From an uncultured Ureaplasma sp. (GTDB taxonomy: Bacteria; Bacillota_I; Bacilli_A; Mycoplasmatales; Mycoplasmoidaceae): a stretch of 41,322 bases of DNA. The stretch's first letter is position 1, and each line of letters begins with the position of its first letter. Under the pieces are notes generated by a model. It worked only from the letters and a program-made list of their open reading frames with translations, ran no database searches and was not told the origin of the DNA. The translations under genes were made by a program, and so were the position numbers. Of the stretch, positions 9,296 to 20,411 are shown piece by piece. The DNA is taken from positions 1-41,322 of the forward strand of contig CADAXN010000004.1 in NCBI GenBank assembly GCA_902791895.1, in the 5' to 3' direction.

Positions 9296-9517
9296 TATTG
9301 TTCTTATATTAAAGCAATAGGTTTAGTACCACAATGCTGTAGATTTATGTTATCTGATTGCAATTCTTTAACATCTGTTAAATTTGATTATACCGAATCT
9401 CCGTGAACAGAATATGATGAATTCTAATTATGAGTAGATGGTGTGTCTCAAACTGGTACATTCTATTACGAAGGTAGCGATTCCGCACAAGACTTTGGTT
9501 TCCCATCAGGCTGATAA
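9296..9517 (+). pseudogene. Fossil of a BspA-type leucine-rich repeat surface protein
   Basis: One reading frame holds an LRR-like unit (MLSDCNSLTSVKFDYTESPW) and, after a single TAA at 9425-9427, WVDGVSQTGTFYYEGS and FGFPSGW followed by TAA. The order 'SLTSV..., then W..GVS.TGTFY, then G.PSGW' is the ending of many BspA-like LRR proteins. There is no start codon, ribosome binding site or signal peptide, and an upstream stop at 9293 closes the frame. It reads as the C-terminal remnant of a larger surface protein, filling most of the 400-bp gap before the ftsY terminator. Nothing else is visible between 9199 and 9295 except an AT-rich weak hairpin. Confidence 0.6.
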
Positions 9518-9553
9518 GTACAACCATTCTAATAACTAACTATAAGTCAAAAT

Positions 9554-9591
9554 AAAAAATCCTAAACCGATTTAATGGCAAAGGATTTTTT
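9554..9591. terminator. Bidirectional terminator beside ftsY
   Basis: A 10-bp stem AAAAAATCCT/AGGATTTTTT with an 18-nt loop; both arms supply a T-tract, so it can work on both strands. It lies 10 nt after the ftsY stop and ends the long minus-strand block. Confidence 0.7.
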
Positions 9592-9601
9592 ATTATGAAA
9601 T

Positions 9602-10627
9602 TTATAAATCAATTGAGTTTGTCAAACTTTGAATAAAAGATTCAAGATCAAATTCTCTTAAATCATCTAATGATTCGCCAAGACCAATAAATTTAACTGG
9701 TAAATTAAAAGCATCTTTAATTGCTAAAACTATACCACCTTTAGATGTACTATCCATTTTGGTTAATATAATACCAGTTAACTTTGTAACTTCATTAAAA
9801 GCTTTAGCTTGATTAATGCCACTTTGGCCTGTAGTTGCATCAATTACTAGAAGTGATTCGCAAGGTTGAGTTGGATCAAATTTTTTAATAACATTTTCAA
9901 TCTTTTTCAATTCATTCATTAAATTTGTTTTGTTCTGTAATCTACCTGAAGTATCACAAATAACAATATCAACACCATTTTCTTTTGCATTACTTACACC
10001 AGTATAGATAACACTTGCAGGATCTCGATTTTCTTTAATTGGTGTAAAGATTGGTACACCAATCTTTTCAGCTCAAATTTTAAGCTGTTGTATTGCTCCA
10101 GCTCTAAATGTATCTGCAGCAACCAAAGAAACTTTATATCCTTTTTGTTTATAAAGATAAGCGAGTTTAGCAATTGAAGTAGTTTTTCCAACTCCATTAG
10201 CACCCGTAACCAAAATTACATTAGTTGTATTTTCTTTTACATTAATTGAAAAATCAATATTTGTGTTCTGGATATAGTAGACAAACAACTTGTCAATGAT
10301 GATTTCTTTGATTATATTTGGATCTTCAACTCTTTGATATTTAATTTCATCGATAATTGAGTCCATAATTTTTTGTGTTGATTTAGGACCAATATCAAAC
10401 AATAAAAGAGCTTCTTCAATCTCTTCTAACATTGCATCATCTATTCTTTGATATTTACGTGCAATATTGTTAATTGAATTAGTTAAAGAATCTCGGGATT
10501 TTTTTAAACCAGCATCAAATTTTTCTTGAACAATAACACTGCTTTCAGCGTTTTTTTCTTCAATTTGTTTAGCTACTTTATTTTTTTTCTTAGTGAATAA
10601 ATTTTTTAATTTAGATCAAAAACCCAT
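9602..10627 (-). CDS. ftsY: Signal recognition particle receptor FtsY
   Basis: SRP receptor GTPase that docks ribosome-SRP complexes at the membrane. The 341-aa product starts [20 protein letters not shown], a basic amphipathic membrane-binding segment without the long acidic A domain. The NG domain follows: a helical N domain with [10 protein letters not shown], then the GTPase motifs [16 protein letters not shown] (G1), AADTFRAGA (G2/insertion), DTSGR (G3), TKMD (G4) and KFIGLGES. Trp residues are TGA. The ATG overlaps the smc stop codon by one base (TAATG), so translation is probably coupled. Last gene of the plsX-rnc-smc-ftsY block. Confidence 0.96.
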
Positions 10628-13596
10628 TAGTTAGTTTCTCCGGTTTTGTCATTGCCAAATTCATTTTGTGCTTGTGACAATTCAACTTGATAAATACTTG
10701 TAACACCTTTTTGTTGCATTGTAGCACCAAATAAAATATCACATTTTTCCATTGTACCTGGACGGTGAGTAATTACTAAGAATTGAGTACTATCACTTGC
10801 TAATTGAATCATATTAGCAAATCTTTCAACGTTAGCAGGGTCAAGAGCTGATTCTGCTTCATCTAAAATTACCAATGGGAAATTTTTAATTTTTAAAATT
10901 GAGAATAGAATTGAAAGCGCAACTAATGATTTTTCTCCACCTGAAAGTAAAGATAATCTTGTTATGTTTTTACCATAAGGTGCAACAATAACTTCAATTC
11001 CTGAAGTTAGAATATTTTCAGGATCTGTATATTCAACATGACAAGTTCCACCACCTAAAAGATATTTGAAAACTTCTGGCAATGTTTCATTAACTTTATT
11101 GATTGTATCATCGAAATCTTTTCTTACTTTGATGTCAAGATTGCGGATGACTTCTTCAATATGTTCTTTAGCAGTCTCAATCTCTTTTTGTTGCTTTGAC
11201 ATTTCATCATAACGAGCTTGAATAGATTGTAAATCATTTAAAGCTTCCATGTTAATAGGACCTAAACGAGTGATTTCATCTTGCAATTTTGCAATTGCAT
11301 CTCTTGCTTGTTGATCACTCATTGGTAATTCATTAACATAGTTTTCCATTGCGAACTCAACAGTCATATGGTAAGTTTGGTTAATTTTATTACGCGCATT
11401 CTCAATGATTGATTCACACCTAACCTTTTCAGCTTGATGTTTAGCAACAACATCTCTAGCTTCATCAACCTGGAATCTAACTTGATTAAGTTTAGCTTCC
11501 GTATCTAGAAGTTGTGATTTATAAATCGCTTTTGAATTACGATTAACATTTAAGTCTTCGTAAACTTTGTTCTTTTTATTGATTAATTTTGCTAATTCAA
11601 CGTCAATAGTATTTTCATCTCATTTTAATTTTTCTTTTTGTTCAATACCATTTGTTTTAGCTAATTGTTGGTAATCACTTTCATACTTCAATAAAAGATT
11701 TTCATTGGTTCTTAAAATTTCTTCATAACGAGAAAGCAAAATTTTCTTCTCGCTTTGTTTTGAAGAAATTTCATTCAAATCAGCAATTGTTTTTTCAAGT
11801 TCGTTTCTTAGTTCTAAGAACTTGTCGTTAATAAGTGGGTACGACTTATTTAGTTCATCAAGTGTTTTCTTTGAGTCAAGTTGATTCAATAAATTGTTTT
11901 TATTGATGTAGCCACCTGTAATGCTTCCACCAGGGGAGATTAGTTCTCCATCTAATGTGATGACTTTATATAATTGGTAAGTTAATTTTGACAAATTAAA
12001 TGCATTATTCAAATTATCGGCAATAATAATGTTTCCTAATAAAAAGCGAATAGCACTATCATATTGTGGATCATATTTAATTAAATCACAAGCAATGCCG
12101 CAATAACCTTCACGATTTTGCAAAATTTCTTCGTGTTCAGGTCTTAAACCTTTAGCACGGATAGTATCAAGTGGTAAGAATGTTGCTTTTCCAGCTCTAT
12201 TAGCCTTCAAGAAGTCTACAGCATGCTCAGCATCAATATTTTTTTCAACAATAATGTTTTGCATGTGCTTTCCTAAAGCAGTAACTATTGCTGTTTGGTA
12301 ATCTTGTTCAACATTAATAAAGTCTTTGACAATACCGCATATACCAGTTAAAGCTAATTTATTTTCAATAATTGCCTTTACACCACTTTCAACGTTAGCG
12401 TTAGAATCTAACATTTCAACCAATTGTTTAATTTTGGTTCTAGTTTCTATCAATTTATTTGATTGCTCATTTGTTTGGGTATTTAGTTGATTTCGTTTTT
12501 GTGTTAAACTAGTAATAATTTCACCATAAGTTGTAATATTGTCTTGTAATTTTTGAATATTGTTTTTTGCATCATCAATAGTAAATTTTGTAGATGAAAT
12601 AAGATTTTGGAATGCTTCAATTTTTTTATCTAAATTATCGCTTCCTAAATCAAGTTGAAATTGAGAATGTAATGAGGACTTACGAATTTCAAGTTTGTTG
12701 ATTTCTTCAACAAGTTTAGTTAATTCATTAGATAGTCTTTCTACATTACGATCTGCTGTATCTTGTTTTTCCCTTTCAAAACTAATTGATTGATTAAGTT
12801 CTTTTAAACTAGGTTCAAATTGTTGGAGTTTATCTTTAGCTGTTATCACGTCATTTTGGATAATACTTAGTCGTTCAGTAAAATATTTTAAATCTTTAAC
12901 CATTATGGTTAAGTCTAATTCTTTTAAAGTTTTAGTTTTTTCTTCATAGATTTTCGCTTTTTCTGCTTGCTTTTTAATTTTTCTTAAAGTTGAATCTAAC
13001 TCATTATTTATATCAATAATACGGTTTAAATTTTCTTGAGTTTTTTCAAGTTCTTTTGTTGCATCTTCTCTTTTCTTTGTGTAAAGACCAATACCCGCAG
13101 CATCCTCAAAAATTGTTCTACGTTCTTCAGGTTTAGCATCAACAAATCATTGAACTGTACCTTGAGAGATAATTCCCAAAGAACCTTTAGATAAACCAGT
13201 GTCTAGAAAGATATCTTGAATATCCTTTAAACGACAAGGTTCATCATTAATGAAATATTCATTAATACCTTCACCTTTTTTAAGTTTTCTGGTAATTGAA
13301 ACTGTATTATTATCATAATGTAAAGCACGATTTGAATTATCAAATTCAAGAGTAATTTCAGCCATTTTAGCTGGGTTGTGTTCTTTAGAACCGTGGAAGA
13401 TTACATCTTCTCCAATTTTAGAACGAAGCGCTTTATTAGATTTTTCTCCAAGCACCCATTTAATAGCGTCAATAATGTTAGACTTTCCACTACCATTTGG
13501 TCCAACTACACCAGACATGTTATGTTTAAAATCAATAATTGTTTTTGTAGCAAATGATTTAAAACCGTTAATTATTATTTTATTCAAAAATATCAT
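10627..13596 (-). CDS. smc: Chromosome segregation protein SMC
   Basis: Condensin ATPase that organises the chromosome. The 989-aa product is continuous through TGA(Trp) codons. Order: N-terminal head with GPNGSGKSNIIDAIKWVLGE (Walker A at 32-39) and FEDAAGI, a first coiled coil, a hinge (around residues 470-590; GICGIVKDF through a glycine-rich SPGGSITGG), a second coiled coil, and the C-terminal head with LSGGEKSLVALSILFSIL (ABC signature) and LVILDEAESALDPAN (Walker B). It is shorter than the usual 1150-1190 aa, mainly in the coiled coils, as in other mollicutes. Start supported by GGAAGT upstream, 30 nt after rnc. Confidence 0.96.
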
Positions 13597-13626
13597 ACTT
13601 ATTTTACTTCCTACTTATTATATAAA

Positions 13627-14325
13627 CTATTTATCAAGTTTAATTAAACCGATAAATTTTTGGCACGCTTCACGTGCTGCATTTTGTTCAGCTTCTTTAA
13701 TTTTTACACCATTACCACTACCATATTTGATGTTGTTACATCAAAGCTCAACACGATAATTATTTGGTTTGTTATTGACAAGACGATACTGAATTTCATG
13801 CTTGCCATATTTCATCATCATTTCCTGAAATTTAGTTTTAAAATCAACTAAATTTACCAATATATTTTGTTCATACCCCTTAATTAATGTTTCATAAACA
13901 ACATGTTTAGCTGTGCTATAACCTAAATCTAAATATATTGCACCCATCAAAGCTTCATAAACATCTTCCAAAATTTTTTCATTATATGAGGAGTCTTTAT
14001 TATTTATTGACTTGCCAATTCTAATATACTTGGAAAGGTTTAATTTATTAGCTGCTATAACTTCTGATTTGGCTTGTACAATAACAATTTTATCTTTAGA
14101 CATTTTTCCAACACTCAATTTTGGGTTTTTGTTGTATAAATATTCACATACAACAAAAGATATAACTTGATCACCTAAAAATTCTAATCTTTCATAATCA
14201 TAATCAAGATGATTGTCATTATGATAAGAGGAATGAGTTAAAGCTTCAAGATATAGAAAATAACTATTAGGAGTTATTTTCAATTTTTTGAATAGTTCAA
14301 TTAATGATCGATTGTTATTTTCCAT
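13627..14325 (-). CDS. rnc: Ribonuclease III
   Basis: Endonuclease that processes double-stranded RNA such as rRNA precursors. The 232-aa protein has the RNase III domain with ERLEFLGDQVISF (E45, E48, D52) and EDVYEALMGAIYLDLG (D121, E124), matching the catalytic Glu/Asp set, then a double-stranded RNA-binding domain from about 163, starting KTKFQEMMMKYGK and ending with the basic EAEQNAAREACQKF helix. The ATG lies inside the plsX reading frame (11-nt overlap), so the two are probably translationally coupled. Confidence 0.95.
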
Positions 14326-15298
14326 TGTTAAAATTCTTCTTAATTTTTGCAGTTACATCATTCTTGATAATGCTGTACAATAGATTCAAAGCAGAAAAGA
14401 ATTGTTCTTTGTCAGCAGAACCGTGTGTTTTTACAGCGGGCTTATTTAATCCTAAAACAATTGCTCCAGCTTTATTTTTGTAATCAAATGTTCTACTAAC
14501 ACCTTTTATTGCACATATAGAAAATAATGCTCCAAGTCAATTTCAAGGCTTTTTATAGTTTTTCTTCAAAGCTATTGAAATAGCTTTAAGCCCTCCTTCT
14601 AATGATTTTAAAACTAAATTACCGGTGTATCCATCACAGACTGCAATATCAACAACACCTTGAAGTAGATATCTAGGTTCCACAAAACCTACATAGTTTA
14701 AATTTTGATTATTTTGAAGTAATTCACTAGCATCATGATGATATTCAAATCCTTTAGATTTTTCAGTACCAATGTTGATAATTCCAATTTTAGGATTTGA
14801 ATTATTGTGGATTGATTTGAAATAAATGTTTGCCATTTTAGCAAAGTTATATAAATCTTCACCACAACAATTTTTATTAGCACCAACATCAATCATACCA
14901 AAAAATTTATTTCCACCAGTTGCAGGTAAAAATGGCATGAAACCAGGTTTAGCAATTCCAGGAATAGTCTTAATCAAGTAGTAAACTAATGTAACATAAC
15001 AAGCAGTGTTTCCAGCACTTAAAACCCCATCAGCTATATTGTCAGCAACTAGTTTAATTGCTTTATACATACTCGATTCTGTTTTTCTTAACGATGTGAT
15101 TATTGAATCATCCATTGCAATTATTTCTTTTGCATCAACAATTTCAAATTCATTTTCTTTAATGTTTTTAATTATTTCTTGTTGATTACCAACAAGGATA
15201 ATTTGTACATCAGGATATTTCTTGACAAATTTTCTAGCAGCGATTATTGATTCTGATATTTTATTTTCAAAACCCATTACATCAAAAGATAATTTCAT
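14315..15298 (-). CDS. plsX: Phosphate acyltransferase PlsX
   Basis: Makes acyl-phosphate for phospholipid synthesis, here presumably from imported fatty acids. The 327-aa protein starts MKLSFDVMGFENKISESI, a divergent form of the family's 'DaMGGD' entry, and contains DGVLSAGNTACYVT, FMPFLPA, MIDVGANKNCCGEDLYNFA (the D-x-G-A-N motif), IGIINIGTEKSKG, and VVDIAVCDGYTGNLVLKSLEG (the D-G-F/Y-x-G-N-x-x-L-K motif). Preceded by GGAGAAAAT just upstream of the ATG. First gene of the plsX-rnc-smc-ftsY cluster; the fab genes that often follow plsX are absent, as expected in a fatty-acid auxotroph. Confidence 0.93.
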
Positions 15299-15471
15299 AT
15301 TTTCTCCATATTACATTTTGATAAAGTTTGTTAAAAAGAAATCAAAATTTTAAAATGATCTACAATTGCTTTTGTTGGAACGTCCATAACTATTTCCCCA
15401 TCTTTTAACAAAATACAATACAAAACTGCAAGTTATTGGTAGAGATAATCATTTAACCAAATTTTTTTTCA

Positions 15472-16362
15472 TTAAATTTTATGTTCTTTTACGAAATCTT
15501 TTAAAACTATTTTTAATTTTTCATCTTCAAGAGCTCTATCGAGAGTGGCTTGTAAATATCCGTTTACAGAACCGATATCATATCTTTTACCTTCGAAATT
15601 ACAAGCATAAACTTTTGATTTTTTGGTAATTTTTCTTAAAGCATCAGTTAGTTGGATTTCTCCAGACTTATCAGGTTTACATTTATCTAATGCATCAAAG
15701 ATGTCAGGAGTTAGAACATATCTTCCTAATGCTGCATATTGACTTGGTGCTTTATCAACATCAGGTTTTTCAATCATGTCTTCAATCATAAAAGATTTAG
15801 AACCAATCTTTTTATCTTTCGGCTTAATAATGCCATAAAGATTAGTTTTGTCCTTTGGCACTTCTTGAACACCTAAAATTGTACAGTGATATTTATTGTA
15901 TGCTTCAATACATTGCTTGATGGCTGGTTTTTGTTTTCCATTAGCAAAAACTAAATCATCACCCAAAATAACTGCAAATGGTTGATCGCCCACTATTTGT
16001 CTAGTGCAGTTAATAGCATCACCTAAACCATTCGGTTTCTTTTGACGAATAAAAACAACATTAGTCATATTTGAAATATCTTGAACCATTTTCAATAGTT
16101 CAACTTTATTTTTCTCTTTTAATCTTGTTTCAAGTTCAAAAGAACAATCAAAGTAATCAATGATTGAATTTTTTTGAGAAGAAACAACAACAATAATTTC
16201 TTCAATTCCAGATTGTAGTGCTTCAGTAACGATGTAATGAATTGCTGGAACATTAATAATTGGTAGCATTTCTTTTGCTAACGATTTTGTAGCTGGTAAA
16301 AATCTTGTACCCATACCAGCAGCTGGAATAACTAATTTTTTAACTTTTCTTTCTGCTCTCAT
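15472..16362 (-). CDS. galU: UTP-glucose-1-phosphate uridylyltransferase
   Basis: Makes UDP-glucose from UTP and glucose-1-phosphate, used in mollicutes mainly for glycolipids or capsular sugars. The 296-aa protein shows VIPAAGMGTRFLPATKSLAK (nucleotide-binding loop), KEMLPI (conserved Lys contacting the sugar phosphate), FAVILGDDLVF (metal-binding Asp), IEDMIEKP, GRYVLTPDIFD and the late GKRYDIGSVNGY. All key residues are present. It has its own TATAAT box 10 nt before the ATG, so its mRNA should be virtually leaderless. The galU-plsX gap of 173 nt is discussed separately. Confidence 0.94.
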   Translation of the reverse strand: MRAERKVKKLVIPAAGMGTRFLPATKSLAKEMLPIINVPAIHYIVTEALQSGIEEIIVVVSSQKNSIIDYFDCSFELETRLKEKNKVELLKMVQDISNMTNVVFIRQKKPNGLGDAINCTRQIVGDQPFAVILGDDLVFANGKQKPAIKQCIEAYNKYHCTILGVQEVPKDKTNLYGIIKPKDKKIGSKSFMIEDMIEKPDVDKAPSQYAALGRYVLTPDIFDALDKCKPDKSGEIQLTDALRKITKKSKVYACNFEGKRYDIGSVNGYLQATLDRALEDEKLKIVLKDFVKEHKI

Positions 16363-16372
16363 ATATTAATAA

Positions 16373-16378
16373 ATTATA
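16373..16378 (-). promoter_or_regulatory. -10 box of galU, leaderless
   Basis: TATAAT on the minus strand ends 10 nt before the galU ATG; no Shine-Dalgarno between them. Confidence 0.55.
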
Positions 16379-16447
16379 TATATAGATTTATACTAATCAC
16401 TAATATATGACAAAGCAAAAAAATAAATTATTTTTATGGAATTTAAT

Positions 16448-19279
16448 TTATTTTTTCAAAATTTTCTTGAGATATTGTGCTGTATATGATATGTTTGTAA
16501 AACCTAAAAGTTGTTCAGGGGTGCCTGTAGCAATTACTTCACCTCCAGCATTTCCTCCATCCTTGCCCATATCAATAATGTAATCAGCACATTTGATAAG
16601 ATCTAAGTTATGTTCAATCACAATAATTGTTGTTCCTAGATCAGCAATTCGGTTTAAAACATTAATTAATTTATTGATATCATCAGTATGAAGACCTGTG
16701 GTTGGTTCGTCAAGAATTAAAATTGTCTTATTAGTGCTATTCTTTTGTAAGAATTTAGCTAGTTTTATTCTTTGAGCTTCTCCACCGCTTAAATCATTAG
16801 CACTTGTTCCTAATTTTAAATAACCTAAACCCACATCATTCAATAAACTAATCTTATGGTGAATATTAGGAATATTTTTAAAGAATTCTAATGCCTCAGT
16901 AACGCTCATTTCTAAAACATCATAAATTGATTTTCCTTTATATTTTATACCCAAAGTTTCATCGTTATATTTTCTCCCATGACACTCATCACATTTGACA
17001 TAAACATCAGGTAAGAATTGCATAGCAATTCTAATTACTCCGTCTCCTTGGCATTTTTCGCATCTTCCACCAGGGATGTTAAAAGAAAATCTTCCTTTTT
17101 TGTATCCTCTAGCTTTTGCTTCAGGGACTGAAGCAAATAATTCACGAATATCATCAAAAACACCAATGTAAGTTGCTGGATTACTTCTTGGTGTTCTACC
17201 AATAGGTTCTTGAGTGACAATAATTAATTTATCAATATCTTGGATGCCAGTAATACTTTTGATTTTTCCAGCTTTAGTAAATGGATTAAACAAATACTTT
17301 TTTATATTAGCAGCAAGTGTGTCTAAAACTAGTGTTGATTTGCCACTACCACTAACTCCAGTTACACAAATAAATTTTCCCAAAGGGAAAGTTACTGTAA
17401 TATTTTTTAAATTGTTAGCCTGTGCTCCTTTAATTACAATCTTTTGGCCATTACCACTTCGACGTTTTTTAGGTATAGGAATTGATAGTTCACCAGAAAG
17501 ATATTTTCCTGTAATTGATTGTTTGCACTTTATGATTTCTTGTGGTGTACCACAAGCTACAAGCGTTCCACCTTCTGCTCCAGCTCCAGGACCGATATCG
17601 ACGATATAATCGGATTCTAACATTGTTTCTTCATCATGTTCAACAACCAAAATAGTGTTACCTAAATCACGCATTTTCTTTAATGTTGTAATTAACATAG
17701 CATTATCTTTTTGGTGCAAACCAATTGATGGTTCATCAAGCACATAAAGAACTCCAGTTAAATTGCTACCAATTTGTGTTGCTAATCTAATTCTTTGTGC
17801 TTCTCCGCCTGAAAGAGTTGTGGCATTTCTTGATAATGTTAAATAACCTAAACCAACATTTTGTAAGAAAGTCAAACGGTTAACAATTTCTTTTAAAGCT
17901 AAATAAGCAATTTGCTGTTTTTGTTCATTTAGTTTTAACCATAGAAAGAAGTTTAATAAATCATCAATTGACATATCTGTTAAATCAATAATGCTTTTAC
18001 CATTGATTTTAACACATAGGGCTTGCGGAGAAAGCCTTTTACCTTTACAAACTTTACATACTTTTTCTGACATGAACTTTCCATAGAAAGTTCTAGCCAT
18101 TTCACTTGTAGTTTCAAAATACAAACGTTTTATGTGGTTTAATACACCTTCATAATAGTCATAATTTTCACGTTTTAAACCATTAACAGAAGTAACGTTC
18201 ATATGTATTGGTTCATCTGAACCGTACAATATGTAGTCTAATTGTTGTCTTGTTAACTTATTAATTGGTGTATTAGGACTAATTTTATAGTGTTTAAGCA
18301 TGCATTCAAACATTTGTCACTCAATATTAGTTGTTCCTGCTGTATTTTTGTAATATTCAATTCCTCCGTCTAGAATGGAAAGTTCAGGATGAGGAATCAT
18401 TTTCTCTTCATCTGGTTCAAATGTAACACCTAAACCTTTACAATTAGGACATGCACCAATTGGTGAGTTGAATGAGAATAGTCTTGGTTCCATTTCGGGA
18501 ATTGAAAATCCACAAACTTTACAAGCGTGAGCTTCAGAGTATGTAATTTCCTTATCGTTAATTAAAACAACAACCTCATGGGTAGAGGAAACTTTCAATG
18601 CAGTTTCTACTGCATCATTAATTCTTGAACGTGTATCTTTATCACCATGACCAATGATACGATCAATAATGATGTCAATGTTGTGAAAATCATTCTTATT
18701 TAGTTCAATGTCTTCATCTAAAGAATAAATTTTGTCATCAATTCTTAATCTTAAGAAACCTTGATTACGAAGTTTATCAAATTCTTTTTTAAAAGTTCCT
18801 TTTTGTTTTCTTATATATTTGGCAAGAATTTGGATTTTATCTTCATCAACAAAATTTTTAAAAATTTTGTCAACGATTTGTTTTATAGTCAAAGTTTCAA
18901 TTTTACCATGACCATTTGGACAATACGGATCACCAATTCTAGCAAATAAAACTCTTAGGAAATCATAGATTTCAGTAACTGTACCAACTGTTGAACGCGG
19001 GTTATGAGAAGTTGATTTTTGGCTAATAGAAATAGCTGGAGAAAGACCTTCAATCATATCTACATCTGGCTTTTCATTACCACCTAAAAATTGACGTGAA
19101 TATGTGGATAAAGACTCCAAATATCTTCTTTGTCCTTCAGCGTAAATTGTATCAAACGCTAATGATGATTTACCGCTTCCACTAACTCCGGTTATAACAA
19201 CAAGTTTGTTTTTTGGTATTTCAACATTGATATTTTTAAGATTGTTTTCTCTTGCACCTTTGATTATTAGTTTGTCCAT
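16448..19279 (-). CDS. uvrA: Excinuclease ABC subunit A
   Basis: DNA damage recognition ATPase of nucleotide excision repair. The 943-aa product has the full UvrA plan: Walker [13 protein letters not shown] at 31-42, first zinc finger CKVCGF...CPNCKGLG, first signature [15 protein letters not shown] with [10 protein letters not shown], second Walker [14 protein letters not shown], second zinc finger CEKCQGDG...CDECHGRKY, and second signature [15 protein letters not shown] with [10 protein letters not shown]. The interruption at 18314-18316 is a TGA(Trp) codon, not a frameshift. ATG at 19279 is preferred to an in-frame TTG six bases earlier; GGAAAG lies upstream. UvrB and UvrC are not in this window. 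Confidence 0.97.
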
Positions 19280-19361
19280 TATCAATTTATTTTCTTTCCA
19301 TTACTTTAATATAATCTTAAAAGTTATTTAAGATATCATCTTTTCTTCTAGATACTATTAC

Positions 19362-20405
19362 TTATATCTTTTTGTGAGTTAATTTAACATATTTATCACG
19401 ATTAGAAATAATCGTATGTGTATTGAATGGTAAACGAGTAAAACAATCACTAAGAATTTGGTAGATATTTTGGGGGATAAAAGTATTACGCAGATTGATT
19501 TTTTGTTTGATAAATTTTTTGTTGGAAATGAAATATTCAATGTTTAGGTAACGATGTTTACCAAATGAGCATCAAGATCTAGCATCAAAAGAGTTGAGAC
19601 TAAAGTAATAAATGTTGTTGATAGAAACGATATTTAAGTTTTCTAAAATTTTATTAATTGCATTCAAGATACAGCATTCAGCATTTGAAACACTAAATAT
19701 ACAGTCTTCAACTTGCGATACACAAATATTTCATTGCTTTTCCAATGCTTTGAAGTATTGTTGTTTTTGAGATATTTCATCATAATCACTATCATAAAGT
19801 AAGAAGTTTGCAAACTGGTTATACTTAATAAAGTTTTTGTAAGTTAAATAATTAGTCGTAAGGTGATATGGGTGCAAGAACTTTTTATGAATATTATCAA
19901 ACAACAAATAATTTTGAGTGTAACAGAAGTCTTTGTCAGCAGAAGAACTGATTATTAAAAGTGATTGAATTGTACCCATATGGGTAATCATATCTCTTGT
20001 ATTTTTGTCTAACAAAACTTCATAAATAATTTTGCGAGCAGCAATATCATAAATTCGTGAACCATTGTTACAAACAATGTATCCGCTTTTTAATTTAAGT
20101 GACTTATTCAATATTTTTAATGTAGCGTTTAAACTAAGTATTGTGGTAAAAATATAGGTAGTATCAGCTTCGTTTTCTCTTAAAATTTTACCTATCTTTG
20201 GGTCTAAAAGATATTTTGATATGTTATCATTTCTACAAGCATTGAAATCAAAAACAAAAACTGCTCTTTCTTTTGGAGGCTTACTACTAGTTTTTGGATT
20301 TTTTAGTTTATTCGAATTATTACTAAATAATTCCTTTCCTTCAGGAAGTAATGTGTCATTAAAAATTTCAGTTGGTTTTGTTTCTGAATTCTTTAGATTG
20401 CTCAT
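19362..20405 (-). CDS. HAD/Cof-like protein lacking catalytic residues
   Basis: A 347-aa protein. After a 45-residue polar, proline- and serine-rich leader it follows the Cof-type HAD pattern: a hydrophobic strand AVFVFDFNACRND at 48-60, then TTYIFTTILSLNATLKIL where 'ATGR' normally stands, and GYIVCNNGSRIYD, the family's 'I-x-x-N-G-x-x-I-x-D' strand. Motif I should read DxDGT; here it is D53-F-N55-A-C, so the second Asp, the general acid/base, is Asn. No GDxxND motif appears near the C-terminus. Cofactor-free or non-enzymatic function is likely. It starts 6 nt after the thrS stop and is cotranscribed with it. Confidence 0.6.
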
Positions 20406-20411
20406 TTGTTA

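Noticed and set aside
13376-13759. Plus-strand open frame over smc/rnc
   Set aside because: Antisense to catalytic domains of SMC and RNase III; composition reflects the opposite strand.
18314-18316. Apparent stop splitting uvrA (and similar breaks in smc, rnr, ftsY, secDF, ftsZ)
   Set aside because: These are TGA codons in frame, read as Trp under genetic code 4; the families continue without a gap on both sides.
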